Source of the DNA: Doryteuthis pealeii
Taxonomy: Eukaryota > Mollusca > Cephalopoda > Myopsida > Loliginidae
Length of the DNA stretch: 64,000 bases
Direction: 5' to 3'
Assembly: GCA_023376005.1 (NCBI GenBank)
Contig: CM042145.1
Coordinates: 16,531,022-16,595,021, forward strand
The notes under the pieces were generated by a model, which was not told the DNA's origin, searched no databases, and saw nothing but the letters and a program-made list of their open reading frames with translations. This document shows, piece by piece, positions 30,476 through 41,266 of this stretch. The position numbers were made by a program, and so were the translations under genes. The stretch's first letter is position 1. Every line of letters starts with the position of its first letter.

Positions 30476-30584
30476 TGTAGGCACAGACACATGCACAACA
30501 AACACAACAGTGTTGCCAATAGCTGCATGAACAGTTTTTCTGTGTCCCCAGCACTTTGGAGACCTTACTTTTGGATTACTCTCA

Positions 30585-30675
30585 TACAATGTACACAATT
30601 CTCTAACCTCTAGGCATAAAATAACCGCAGACGGGTTGATATGCCATTAAAATCAATCAATCAATCAATCAATTA
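30585..30675 (+). mobile_element. S3a 3' end
   Basis: CTCTAACCTCTAGGCATAAA, CGGGTTGATATGCCATTAAA, (TCAA)n tail. Confidence 0.7.
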
Positions 30676-31236
30676 GAAACAAGTTGAATTAGTTAAATTG
30701 AGACATAAGATAAAAAAATTGACTTTTTTTTTTTATCGAGTCTCTTTGGGTAAAAGCTGAATTCTTCATTCTTATAATTGCATCTACGTTGCATCCACAT
30801 GCAATTTGCAACTGATCTGGTGTTCTCACAAGTGCAGTCAGTTTCTTCTCTGTTATCAGATAGATAAAAAAAAAAAAAAGAAAAAAAAAACCAACAAACA
30901 AAAGAAAAACTGGTCTATTTCATTGTTTTTTCTCATCTATTTATTTATTGATAAGCCAAAGCTGATTCCATCAACTAGAAACTACTTTGAGATTTTCCTC
31001 AATAAAGAAAACAACAAAAAAAAAAGAAACAAAAAAAAACATGCTGAAATAATAAGGAAAAAGAATTGTTTTTGGTAACCAAGTCGACTGGCACCATGCC
31101 ACCAAGAAGACAACAGGCAAAATTATTCTATGCTCAAATTTTCCTGATATTAAAATGGAACAGTTCCAGACAAGACCTTTCTTCTTTTAAAAGACAATTG
31201 TTCCCAGTGATTGCTCAACAAGGAACTAAAAAAATG

Positions 31237-31482
31237 GAATTTAAAAAGAAAATTTGGTATTGTTCTTCCTGTTAGCAAATTTGCAGACACAGGAATAATA
31301 AGCCTCGCCTACTGGAAATAGGTCAACTCCGGGAAGTGATTTAAGGGGTAGCCCTGCAAGGATATCATTGGGCTCTATGCCATATTTACTAAGCCGAGTA
31401 TAAATCCAGACATCTAATTCCTCGGCTTTCAGGCTTGGATTATATGTTACATAATGTATGTGGTAGCCTATTCATTTTGCAA
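31237..31482 (-). pseudogene. Unrecognised protein-like segment next to an LTR-like repeat
   Basis: The minus frame is open for about 80 codons without an ATG: YNPSLKAEELDVWIYTRLSK, YGIEPNDILAGLPLKSLP, GVDLFPVGEAYYSCVCKFA, then NRKNNTKFSF and a stop. Composition is strongly protein-like. It ends upstream at a TGA where the 31460-31800 LTR-like repeat begins. It could be the 3' end of a retroelement gene or a host exon. No family recognised. Confidence 0.4.
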
Positions 31483-31980
31483 TATAGTGTAGATTTTTTA
31501 AATTCAAAAGTTAACGTTTAATTCTGGAGAAGAGTCATGTAAAGTTACAATAGGTTCTGATAAATATGACAGGCAGACTATGACCTCTGATTGGTCTGTA
31601 GCATCCTATTCTGATTGGTTTAGAATGTCACATGACTGTAATTGAGGGAAAGTTGTTGAGTTGGGTGTAGATGGTTGGCATGCCCAGACACAAAAATGGT
31701 GTCCTCTGAGTTCTTCTCTGTGTACATAAGAGTTTAAGTCTTGGGAAATAAAACATCAAAAACAACAAACGAAGTCTTCATGTTCATTATTAAGAACAAG
31801 AAATGGACGCAGAGATATATATGACCCAAGAAAGTGGGAAAGTAGTTGAGTTGGGTTTAGATGGGAATATGGTGAATTCTTCTCCGTGCGTTAGAATGTT
31901 GGGTCTTGGGAAATAAAACATCACAAACAACAAAGTCTTTGTATTCATTAATAAGAACTGACTAATATGGATGCAGAGAT
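31460..31980 (+). mobile_element. LTR-like sequence with duplicated 3' part
   Basis: TAGCCTATTCATTTTGCAAT at the start matches 42539. GTCTTGGGAAATAAAACATC (AATAAA) occurs at 31739 and again near 31903, each followed by AACAACAAA.GAAGTCTT and GGA.GCAGAGATATAT. So the R/U5-like end is present twice, as in two LTR ends collapsed together. Confidence 0.5.
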
Positions 31981-31984
31981 ATAT

Positions 31985-32340
31985 ACATCATCATCATCAT
32001 CATCATCATATCATACAATTAGCACGGATATCCATGACAATCTCTCGCCAACCTTCCCTATGATTCATTGTCCCAGGGAGGTCTTCTCTGCGCAGCATCC
32101 AGCATCCTCGCATAGTTGGTCAATGTAGGTCCTTGGTGGGTGCCCACATTAGCATGTCCATGTGTTGGCTTCCACGGGGAATGTTGCTTATGAGTTCGTC
32201 CTTGCTTCTCCAGCAGTGTCCAGCATGCCTTGACCATCTCATGCGGATGGTTTGTGAGATGGGGGGCAGGTGGCCATACAGCTGCTTCCTTGTGAGGTGC
32301 TGTTTCCACGACTTGTTCAAGACCGCACACAGCATGTAAT
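31985..32340 (-). pseudogene. LINE 3' end, protein C-terminus
   Basis: The minus strand codes, with one or two frameshifts, for the C-terminal LINE segment: KQLYGHLPPISQTIRMRW, HAGHCWRSKDELISNIP, then in another frame EDLPGTMNHREGWREIVMDI. It ends in a (GAT)n tail at 31985-32010. 5'-truncated near 32340. The family is dispersed in many invertebrate genomes as endonuclease-reverse transcriptase. Catalytic regions are absent. Confidence 0.7.
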
Positions 32341-32439
32341 TTTATATAATATAAGATATCCCACAACTTGGAACACCGACAGTAGTAGGCTTAATGGGTT
32401 GTAAGGGGCTCATTAAGCCTTGGTTGGCAACCCATCTAA

Positions 32440-32785
32440 GACAAGGAAAAGTCCGATACAAAACCTCCACTGCCTAGCAGTTTTACCTCATCCCAAGGAA
32501 AGGCTAGGGGGAGTAAAACCTCCAAACAAATCAGGAGCCGGAATCCCTAAGGTGGTATCATGCTGGAATCCAGTGCTACCCAGTAACTCCTGTGACACTA
32601 CCGCTGCCAAACTGCATTGGTTCCTTACTGTTTCTTTGGACCACAGCGGCAGTGTGGAGAGGGGGGATTTGCTGCTTGGGCAACAGCTCATCCTCCATAT
32701 GAAATCACCAGGCAACGTAATTAAAAAAAAAAAAAAAAAAATTTGGACACTACTCCATCGTCTCTCATAGACAGAAGGATGCCAA
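32440..32785 (+). mobile_element. Probable LINE-derived fragment with internal A tract
   Basis: GC-rich block, then A19 at 32719-32737, then TTGGACACTACTCCATCGTC. A similar A-tract followed by TTGGACACCACACCATCGTC occurs right after the LINE C-terminus at 37685-37750, so this is likely LINE 3' sequence. Confidence 0.45.
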
Positions 32786-32907
32786 CAACAAGAACAAAAG
32801 TTGGGGTAGATAAATCTAACTTAACTTAGTCTATTTATCCCCTACCTCACATGGTGTGACTCACATCAAATCCAGAACACAAAGGTAAGTAGGTATCTAC
32901 AATGATA

Positions 32908-33298
32908 TCTATTAATAATGGAGATTCGCTTCCGGTTTTTGTCTGTAACAAAAATTACGTCACTGCTTACGTCACATTACCCAAAATCGTCATAACAGAA
33001 TAAATACACTCAAAATTTGAACATGCAACATTAGACAGTCCTCATTGTTTTTTAAAACAAGTTTTAATAAATACATGACTGGTATTATATATCTATATAT
33101 AGTTTGTTTTATTTTAATACATATTTAAAGTTTACATTTCAAATTGTTTTATTTTTTAATCCTTTAATGAATTTGATGATTTTACTTACTTGGGGTACAA
33201 ACTCGCTGACATTGAATTTTTTACTCCCACCCCTCAGGCAATATGTTTCAAAAATCTATTTTTACATCGCCCGGAGGGTGTTTTTTATTTTGTACTGG
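32908..33298 (+). mobile_element. Helitron-like element, family B
   Basis: 5' TCTATTAATAATGGAGATTC after A. 3' CGCCCGGAGGGTG hairpin and CTGG before T. 391 bp, collinear with 4380-4779. Confidence 0.75.
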
Positions 33299-33342
33299 TT
33301 AACATACTGATTACACTTGAGAGGAATTGAACGAAAATTATT

Positions 33343-33600
33343 AGGACCGGGTTAGCTCAGTCGGTAGAGTGTTCGGCTAGAAACCACAAGGTTCCTAGTT
33401 CGATACCGGCCCTCGCCAACTCAGCATATGAGTAGCACAGGGATCTGTGTGGTAAAGTAAGGAGCTGATGGTAGGTGTGGCGCTTCACTTCAGACGCAAA
33501 AACAATCTCCTGGCTCTAGCACTAGTAAAAAAGGGGATAGGCTCCCTCGCTGATTGGCTGATACCGACTTTAGGCCACCCCGACGACTTTACTTACTTTA
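33343..33600 (+). mobile_element. SINE S2, full length, well preserved
   Basis: A box TTAGCTCAGTCGGTAGAGTG, B box TAGTTCGATACCGG, S2 body, end GGCCACCCCGACGACTTTAC with CTTA repeats. One of the best copies for a consensus. Confidence 0.85.
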
Positions 33601-34151
33601 CTTGCTGTGCAAAATGATTCAATATGAGTTATATTTGTGAATCATTTGCATGTTTTAAAGAATAAAACTTTTCTTTGTATCTTGAGAAATGCAAACGGTG
33701 AATCATGTTTTATTTAATTGTGCCTGAATCTATTTTCAATAGAAATGCACAAAAAAAAAAAAAAAAAAAAAAAAAGATAAAGAAAAGAAAAAGAATTCCT
33801 CCTCAGATACAAAAAAAAGCTTTTTAAATGCTGAAGAAGAAGACAGAACAATGATTTCATTGTTCTTATTTAATAATATTTTCAGATCTATATTGGCTGT
33901 TTTGTTGTTTACATCAGAATGTTTCAGATATTGTATTTTTCCATTTGTGTGTTATAAACTCATTTTAGGCAGATTTAAGTAGATATCGTCTTACTCTCAA
34001 AATGGCTGCTAATTTTATTAGAAAGAAGCAATTTCAAAATTCCAACTGCAAAGAAGTCATATATAATGGTTATTACCACAGTTTGTATTATGGTGCTGAA
34101 CCTACTAGAACGGCATATGTAATACAACTCCGCCCCTCCCCCCAAAAAACA

Positions 34152-34232
34152 CCTTTCCAATGAATTCCTGTAGTAAAAGCTTTTCCGATGTATTTCTATT
34201 GTAAAACTCTTTCCAGTGCATTTCTATTGTAT
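34152..34232. repeat. Second locus of the 29-bp minisatellite
   Basis: Three units related to 30262-30475. Confidence 0.75.
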
Positions 34233-34246
34233 ATATATATATATAT

Positions 34247-35130
34247 GTGAAAATAAAATGGAAATTAATCTGACAGTGTGAATATGATATATTGAAAAAA
34301 CAAAGGATGTTTACAAATGCATGGGCTCATCAGGAGAGAATGTGCAAACCGTTTCGGAGCCTTCCTTTCTACAGTTTTAAAAAGCAACACCAGCCCTACC
34401 TCACTGATGTGAGGACCCTCGCAATATCTGCATCGACCGCACGTGGATCGGTCATCAACAAAAATAAGACGGGAAAAAATGATGAGCCCATGCATTTGTA
34501 AACATCCTTATTTTTTCAATATATCATATTCACACTGTCGGATTAATTTCCATTTTATTTTCATATACTTGTCTATGAAAAAACTTTACATATGAATGTT
34601 TACTCCTTTGAAGATATTTATCCATAAACACCACGGATTTACCTATAAAAGTGGGCTACTTATTTTACAGTTGGATTGTATTACAAATAATTTTGATATT
34701 TCATATACACTTTTTATATAATTATACACTTTTTTAAATAATTCTACATCAGGCTTTTTTGAGTCTTATTTTTATAACTATAATGCTTCTGATTATTTAA
34801 AAAAATTAAAAATAAAATTCATTTTATTTTTAAATAAAATTCATTTTATTTTTAATATAGACAGCGCATTTTTTGATTAATTCCAACTTTTGATTAGCAG
34901 CGTTCTGTTTTTGCTAACGGTCATTTTTTCCGTCTTATTTTTGTTGATGACCGATCCACGTGCGGTTGATGTAGATATTGCGAGGGTCCTCACATCAGTG
35001 AGGTAGGGCCGGTGTTGCTTTTTAAACCGTAGAGAGGAAGGCCCCGAAACGGTTTGCACATTCTCTCCTGATGAGCCCATGCATTTGTAAGCATCCTTTG
35101 TTTTTTCAATATATCATATATATATATATA
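34247..35130. mobile_element. Element W: inverted part-unit plus direct dimer
   Basis: 34247-34480 is an inverted partial unit. From 34481 a unit runs to 35070 (GATGAGCCCATGCATTTG at both, 589 bp apart). The same unit forms a direct dimer at 59396-60128 (623-bp period). The junction always holds GAAACGGTTTGCACA and CTGATGAGCC. Inverted plus direct part-units suit Penelope-like pseudo-LTRs. No coding. Confidence 0.6.
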
Positions 35131-35132
35131 TA

Positions 35133-35372
35133 TTTTTGGGAGAATATGTGCTCAATTGAAGCGTAACTAATTTTGAAAGTTAATTAATTAATAATTAATT
35201 AATTAGGCGGGCATACTTATTTAAATGTAAGGCTAAACAAAATCGAAAAAAATCAATCTCTGTATGTACATTTCGGCCTATTAGGCCTCATCAGTAGAGC
35301 TATAGATAGGAAGACCGCCTTGTGCGTGATTCGAAACCCGACTGTCAAGCTGACAGGTGAGCATCTGAAATC
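35133..35372 (-). mobile_element. tRNA-Asp/hammerhead retroelement, truncated
   Basis: Third locus of the 13.7/19.4-kb family: GAAGCGTAACTAATTTTGAA at the left, hammerhead at 35258-35299, remains of the tRNA-Asp head (B box GGGTTTCGAATC) to 35358, then truncated. A TA array abuts the left border. Confidence 0.7.
35258..35299 (-). ncRNA. Type I hammerhead ribozyme
   Basis: Minus strand: CTCTA, CTGATGA, stem II GGCCT-AAT-AGGCC, GAA, ATGTACAT, A, CAGAG. Stem II is fully Watson-Crick here (G-C where the 19-kb copies have G-U). Stem I has one mismatch next to the core. Confidence 0.7.
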
Positions 35373-35384
35373 TCTCACTATATT

Positions 35385-36016
35385 ATTATATATGGTATCA
35401 TCCAACACAACGACTGTAATACTGAGCCAGAGCATCGCTATATAAACCGAAACCGTGCACCAGCACTATTATTATATTAGTGCCGTGACCAGGATAGACC
35501 AAGAAAAAGAGACCAAAGAGAAGAGAGAGAAGCGGAGGACGTCCGCTGGAGTCAGACCCTCCGAAACCAGAGAGCTCGCCATAACTCAGTGCCCTTGATA
35601 CAACTTTGTCGATACACTCTGACATCTTGCCACTCGGTACCAAAGTTATCCAAAAACAACTAGCTGTAGATCGCCAGTCAACTGACAAAGAAATTACCTC
35701 GCTCTTCTGACATTATACAAAAATATTAATCATTGTATAAAAAACAATAAATGTATATATTTTGTACATAATTATCAGAAGGCGTTTCTGTTTGTTTTGT
35801 TTGACCCCGTTGACAGCTTTTGGTTATTATATTTCAGCCGAGTTGGTAAAGGAACAAAACCAGCTCTCCTTCAGGACACTATAGTACTATAATCTGTGCT
35901 ACGACCAGCATAGAATAATCCTCAGACACTAAAGTATCATTTCGATAGAACGACTGTAATACTGAGCCGGAGCATCGTTCGATAAACCAAAATCTTGCAC
36001 CGGCAACATTATTATA
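35385..36016 (+). mobile_element. Internally deleted LTR retrotransposon remnant
   Basis: LTR 3' end (GACTGTAATACTGAGCC to TTATTATATTA) at 35405-35477 is followed at once by GTGCCGTGACCAGGAT, a primer-site/leader type I associate with BEL/Pao-like elements. A basic leader region follows, then a second LTR (35708 TGACATTATAC to 36016 ATTATTATACA). The second LTR ends with the same GACTGTAATACTGAGCC block. Gag-pol is gone. Confidence 0.55.
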
Positions 36017-36049
36017 CACTATAAATAAAATGACTTATTGTTGCATAAT

Positions 36050-36460
36050 TGTATGGTGGTGTAGGGTTTTGACAACACCCTCTAGCGAGAATTCTAAGGA
36101 GCCAGTGTTTTCAGATCAGGGAATGGAAAACTACCGGACACTTAGAATCTCGCAAGTCACGTGAGACTTAGTTAAGTCAGTTGCTGCCAAAATGTGATGC
36201 AGTGCAGACGTGTGATTGCAGGGCTGAACTCAATCCACGCAGTGAATGAAAAGAAGCCCTTAGGAAATAAAAGCTTTGATCAAAGTAATACAAGTCTTGC
36301 TAGTTATTACATGACTTAAAGGATCCCCTTAAAGGAAGCCCTTAGTTAGAAAATAAAGCAGCAAAAAGTTAGAAGACCAGACAAAGTAGAAAGAAGTAAA
36401 GATCCAACATGGTCGCTGGACGATCACGGATGGCCGATAGAAAGGAAGAAGATAGAGAAG
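36050..36460 (+). mobile_element. LTR plus leader with ATG and splice-donor-like site
   Basis: TGTAGGGTTTTGACAACACC begins an LTR-like region containing GGAAATAAAAGC and ending CTAGTTATTACA. Downstream an ATG at 36411 opens a short basic/acidic frame (MVAGRSRMADRKEEDREEQ) that runs straight into GTAAGTAAC, a consensus splice donor. The rest of the element is absent. Confidence 0.45.
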
Positions 36461-37020
36461 AACAAGTAAGTAACACTACACTATCTATCTATGTGTCTGT
36501 CTCTCTCTAATGTCTCTATGTTGGTCCACCCTCTCTCTATCATGCGAAGAACACTATTGTTTATATACCCGCAACATGAGTATATAACATTATTTTTGCT
36601 CATGATTAAAATATATAAATTTAGTGGAGATAAACTTACCTCTGACTCATTTAATTATCCCCAATTAAATTCATAAATCAATGAATTTTTTTTTTTGTGG
36701 TCTAGATTTTCCTGTGAAGGGTTCAGTTTCACTTTAGTTAGTCTATCTATCCTAACCCACCCTCTAGTAAGATTCATGCCAAATCCTAAGGATAAAGATA
36801 ATTATGTTTTAATATATAGATTATTACCATATTTCCTGGCATTGAAAATGCCGCAGATTTCTAAAAATAAACATTGAAAATTTACCCTGCATCTTCGAGA
36901 TTGAGTGCTATGTTGCTTATGAAGCCTGTATCTTATTATAGAGATACGTTGATTGTTTTTTTTTTTTTTTTTTCTAAAATTTATCTACACATATTCGGGT
37001 GTGTCTTAGAAGTCATCTAT
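36461..37020. other. Stretch without recognised features
   Basis: AT-rich, pyrimidine-rich patches (CTCTCTCT), no recognisable gene or repeat. Confidence 0.3.
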
Positions 37021-37023
37021 GTA

Positions 37024-37376
37024 TATTAGGGTAGGTCGATTTTTCACTTTTTAAAAATGTCAAATTGTCCATCCATGCAAAAGTTGTGTATTAGTATACT
37101 AAATACTGATACCAAAAATTAGATCTTTTACTTGTACCATTGTTTGAGGAAATAACATCAAAGATCGTCTGCTAAAATTCACAAAAATCCTTGTTTTTAC
37201 AACATTTGGCCTAGAAATTGGTTAGAAAATTTACACATTTTCAATTTGAATCCTATTTATAATATTTAATTCATTTCATTTAATAAAATAAAATAACATT
37301 TTCTGATTTAAATATTGAAAATGGTAAATTTTCTAACCAATTGATATTTTAAAAAGTGAAAAATCAACTACCTAAT
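37024..37376. mobile_element. MITE Z, complete
   Basis: Ends ATTAGGGTAGGTCGATTTTT and, inverted, ATTAGGTAGTTGATTTTTC, continuing as about 37-bp inverted repeats with CACTTTTTAAAA. 353 bp, no coding. Copy at 44009-44316 lacks the right end. Confidence 0.65.
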
Positions 37377-37429
37377 GTACATCTTGTATGGTGGGAAATA
37401 TCACATGTGATACTGGCTTCATCATATAT

Positions 37430-37690
37430 CTGCAAAAAAGACATGAAAACATGCCCCATCAACACCAACACATGGGAGGTTGGTGCAGAAAACCGAGCGG
37501 CCTGGCACCTCCTTGTCAAACAATGCATGAAAAGGAGTGAAAAAGAGAGGAAACACACTGCCACAGAAAAGAGAGCAAAAGGAAGGAAGACAGCAACAAC
37601 TCCTGCAAGCATTACTGTTTCTTTGCAGTCACTGCACCAGAGATTGCCATTCAAAAATTGCCTTGTTCAGCCACTCGTGCTGATGTAGTT
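37430..37690 (+). pseudogene. LINE protein C-terminus with zinc-finger motif
   Basis: Plus frame: KTCPINTNTWEVGAENRAA, WHLLVKQCMKRSEKE, basic linker. After a one-base shift it reads LFLCSHCTRDCHSKIALF then SHSC and a stop, i.e. C-x2-C-x12-H-x2-C. This is the usual end of a dispersed invertebrate LINE ORF2 (acid/Trp segment, basic region, terminal finger). An A tract follows. RT domain absent. Confidence 0.65.
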
Positions 37691-37879
37691 AAAAAAAAAA
37701 AAATTTTTTTTTAAATTTAAAAAAAATTGGACACCACACCATCGTCTTTAGCAGATGCAACTTGGCTTCATGTATTCTACCATCCACTAGCATGAACATC
37801 TCGAGTTTTGCACATCTGGTTACTTTCAAATTTTCATCTGGAATAGCAAATAAAAAAGATACAAGTTCCATAAAAAATA

Positions 37880-38744
37880 TTAACAAAAAAATACACACTC
37901 CGGGTGCAAGTATTTAAGTTTTAATGTAATAAAATATTATGCTAAATTAGAAAGGCTAATGAAACTAAATATGCAGATAAAAAGATTTGAAACAGAGAGG
38001 GGTGTAATAAAAAAAAAAGAACACCTGAAACTTACTCTTCCATCACTGCTGTCTTTCATCGCTAAATTTTCCTAATTTAATTATTTAGTTAAAATAGGAA
38101 GTAAAGAATAAAATGAGTTATTTTTTCATGTTAATGGATTTCTTTTAAGATTTATCCCCAAGATTTTTGCTCAAATTCATTAAACAATTAGAAATCAATA
38201 ATACTGAACACATATTTATTAAATTCAAATTTTTAATATCAATATGCAAATTAGCCTTCCCATTCACACTGTAAATGCTATTTTGTTGTATATATAAATA
38301 CAATTGCATGTTCTTAGTATATAGATCTAGCACTCATTAACAGCATTGATCCCAGGGGGCTATCCCCCACCAGGCAATAACGGCTCCCTTGATTTAAAGG
38401 GGCAGAGCTTGGTTTATTGCACAGTGACTGAGGCGCCTCCATTGAGGGGGAATGCCAACAGGATCAACGCATTTTTTGCACCCACCACCCATGAGTCACG
38501 GCTTGTGGTTGGTTCCACATTAATCGGGCCTTGTGTCTAACCCGTACACGTGGGGTACGTCATAAATATCTAGTATGTAGATATGGTCAACAGTATTAAT
38601 AATGTAAAACAATTTTACTAATAATTGAGGTTTAAATAAAAATAAAATCATGGAGAATGTGACGTAAATAACTAAGCGAATTGTGATTTGAGTAGTGATA
38701 TAGTTTTGGTTACAGACAAACACACAATCTCCATTATAATAAGA
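37880..38744 (-). mobile_element. Helitron-like element, family A, with nested S4
   Basis: 5' TCTTATTATAATGGAGATTG at 38744 (minus). 3' hairpin decayed (GCACCCGGAGTGTG). S4 occupies 38327-38570. The CTRR end is not recognisable. Confidence 0.7.
38327..38570. mobile_element. S4 inserted in the Helitron
   Basis: Second S4 copy, flanked by TAGTATATAGAT (38315-38326) and TAGTATGTAGAT (38571-38582), a 12-bp target duplication with one mismatch. Confidence 0.75.
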
Positions 38745-38824
38745 TTTATCAAAAGATGCAAAATAGAAAAAAAATGTCGCTCTGTTGAAAGGACTTGGAA
38801 TACACTGATTGTATTACCTGCAGA

Positions 38825-39178
38825 TGAGTAGAAACACCCCTCCCAAGGGGTATCCTGGGTATGACAATAAACTACATCTGATGGTGAGTCTCCAGTTCTG
38901 GAGATCTGGGGAGTGTAAAGTACCCTTCATTGCTAGTATTCCCAGGTCCATTCTGACCTGGAGTAATAGTACCTGTTAGGGTCCCATTTAAGGGTCAAAT
39001 TGAACTGTTTAGAAATTATTCAGATTTTATAGGACTGTGTGCAAAAAGAAAAAAATTTCAAGAAACAACTATGCCAAAAATGTGAATATGAACTTACAAT
39101 GAACAAGATTCTCTAACCCCTAGGTATGAAATAACCCTAGATGGGTTGACATGCCATTAAAATCAGTCAATAAAAAAA
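38825..39178 (+). mobile_element. S3a element, near full length
   Basis: AACACCCCTCCCAAGGGGTA 5' part, central block, GGGTTGACATGCCATTAAAA tail. One of the longest S3a copies. Confidence 0.75.
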
Positions 39179-39236
39179 AAGAGCTTCATAATGATACAAG
39201 TACGAGAACTTATTAACCTTTACTTTGGGATTTGAT

Positions 39237-39482
39237 GTATGAAAGTATTAAATTTCATAATTTATCAATATTCATAAAGTATCAAAATTCATAGAATATT
39301 TTAATTTCATAAAATATCATATTTCATAAAGTATTAAAATTCATAAAGAATTAAAATTCATAATGTATCAAAATTCATAAAGTATTAAATTTCATAATTT
39401 ATCAATATATAAAGTATCAAAATTCATACAATACTAAATTTCATAAGGTATTAGATTTCATAAAATATTAAAATTCATAGGG
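39237..39482. repeat. AT-rich minisatellite, about 17-bp unit
   Basis: About 14 degenerate units of AAATTCATAAAGTATTA. Confidence 0.8.
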
Positions 39483-39624
39483 ACATTTATTATGCAGCAT
39501 TTGCTACCTTGTGGTAATTAAACTTCAGCGTCAATGATGATAATCAATGTACATAAGATTGCGTTGACAGTTGAGCTAAGAATATGCCATCTTCATCCTC
39601 AGCAGAGAAGTAAGAACCCCACCC

Positions 39625-39932
39625 CCACACCCCATAAGACGGTTTGTGAGATAAGAGTTAAATGGCTGTACAGCTGTTGTTTTGTAGGGTGGCACTTCTA
39701 TTCAAAATAGCACACAGCCTCCTTGCGTAGTTCCCATCTTGCCATTTCTCTGGGTGTTTTGTTAAAGTCCAAGTAGTGCAACCATATAGTAGTATAGACA
39801 CGGCTACAGCTTGGAAGAATTCCCATTTTCTTTTACCAGAGAGATCAGATCTCCATATGGTTGTTAACCTGTCACTAGTAGTCCACACTTTACCTATGCA
39901 TGGTGACAGGTATCGAATATGGAAATGCATAG
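39625..39932 (-). pseudogene. LINE reverse-transcriptase domain, C-terminal fragment
   Basis: Minus frame: DRLTTIWRSDLSGKRK, WEFFQAVAVSILLYGCTTW, TLTKHPEKWQDGNYARRL, then a frameshift. The ILLYGCTTWTLTK block follows the RT fingers/palm in many invertebrate LINEs. The YxDD catalytic motif lies outside the fragment. Repeat X was inserted at 39933. Confidence 0.7.
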
Positions 39933-40216
39933 ATTGGATTTATTCCGTTTATTTAAAAAATAAACAAAAGCTGGAATTTTTTAGATGAAAATTCTTTCTT
40001 TGCTCAGTGAAATGAGGGCAGATGTGGGGTTGAAAGTCTTTTTCTTTGTTGGCTGATTTGGACGTGTGGTTGAAGTCTGTTCTGGCTGATGACTTGGTTC
40101 TGTGTGACGCAGGGTGTGGTATGGGTCAGAAGTATGGCGTTCCTTGATCTTGATCTTGATCTTGGTAGGAGTGACGCTCTGTGTGCCAACACCGAAACTC
40201 AACTGTCTTATTGACT
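39933..40216 (-). mobile_element. Repeat X, SINE-like, with 15-bp target duplication
   Basis: Flanked by TATGGAAATGCATAG at 39918-39932 and 40217-40231. On the minus strand it begins near AAGTCAATAAGACAGTTGAG, carries GGCACACAGAGCGTCACTCC and an (AAGATC)3 motif, and ends GGAATAAATCCAAT. A second copy at 41267-41553 has a poly-T tail. The 15-bp duplication implies retrotransposition. Confidence 0.75.
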
Positions 40217-40231
40217 TATGGAAATGCATAG

Positions 40232-40527
40232 CTTTCCCAAGGATATTAGCGCTGTGTGAAAAGCAGGATGTGACACAAGGTCAATTTCTTAAGCGGAATT
40301 TAACAGGTTTGAATTCAGAGTTTTCCATCTCCTAGACTGGTTACCTAGCCATTGTTAAAGAGCCCAGTCTGCCCTGCTATTTACCCGTAGCTGGAGGGAG
40401 AATTGGATTCATACCTTTCCCAAGGGTATTAGTGCCATGTGAAATGCAAACAGCCCTGTCCAGGATTTGAACTCGCATTGACGAGTCCATTTCCTATGAG
40501 TTTACCCATTACACCACGCACCTCCAC
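40232..40527 (-). mobile_element. SINE S1, full length
   Basis: Minus strand A box GGTGTAATGGGTAAAC, GAGTTCAAATCC (B box), complete body. Confidence 0.75.
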
Positions 40528-40960
40528 CACCTGTCCCTATGTATAGACTGGCAGGGTATTATAGGAAGGCTTAAAGGGTAAACTGGTTTATACTGATTTT
40601 TTTGTTTAGATCTATTTATTTTTTTAAAAGGAATTTATTTATAGTTTTGAGAACAATTTTATTGACAGGGATTTTATTTATGGTTTTGATAAGGAGTTTA
40701 TTTATGGGTAAGTTAGATTGTTTTTATGAGAGTGTTGGGTTAAATGGTTTATTGGGCAACTCACATGGTATAATCGTTAACAAGGTAGTAAGATAGTTTA
40801 TTGTTACTAAAGTTATAAAGTTATGTTTGATTTATTTATTTTCATATTATTTTCATATTATTTCTATTCATTCATTTATTTATTTATTTATTTTGTACTG
40901 TAAATAACTGAATTGTTGTTTTTGGGGTGCACTTTCTTCAGTTCTAAAGTAAGAATTTTT

Positions 40961-41197
40961 GGACCATATTACCTTTAGGCACCCCTTTTTCATCTCGATT
41001 AAGAAAGGACATGTTTTTCATTTACACCGTCAATATCCGGTTGTTTGTTAGGGGTTAGGGTTAGGGGTTAGTTTTATAATTATAAAAAAAAAATCTAAAA
41101 ATCGTCTGTTAAAACAACCGGATATTGACGGTGTAAATGAAAAACATGTCCTTTCTTAATCGAGATCAAAAAGGGGTGCCTAAAGGTCATATGGTCC
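40961..41197. mobile_element. Foldback element with telomere-like core, copy 2
   Basis: Ends GGACCATATTACCTTTAGGC and its inverse. The core has GTTAGGGGTTAGGGTTAGGG. Perfect 8-bp duplication GAATTTTT (40953-40960, 41198-41205). 237 bp. Confidence 0.85.
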
Positions 41198-41266
41198 GAA
41201 TTTTTAAAAAAATTTTTACTTTTGAAATATCACGTATGGTAACAAAAGAAAAACAGACAAAAAAAA

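Noticed and set aside
34265..35080. Pair of similar 67-76 codon proteins at 34.3 and 34.9 kb
   Set aside because: Both are translations of the duplicated non-coding element W in opposite orientation.
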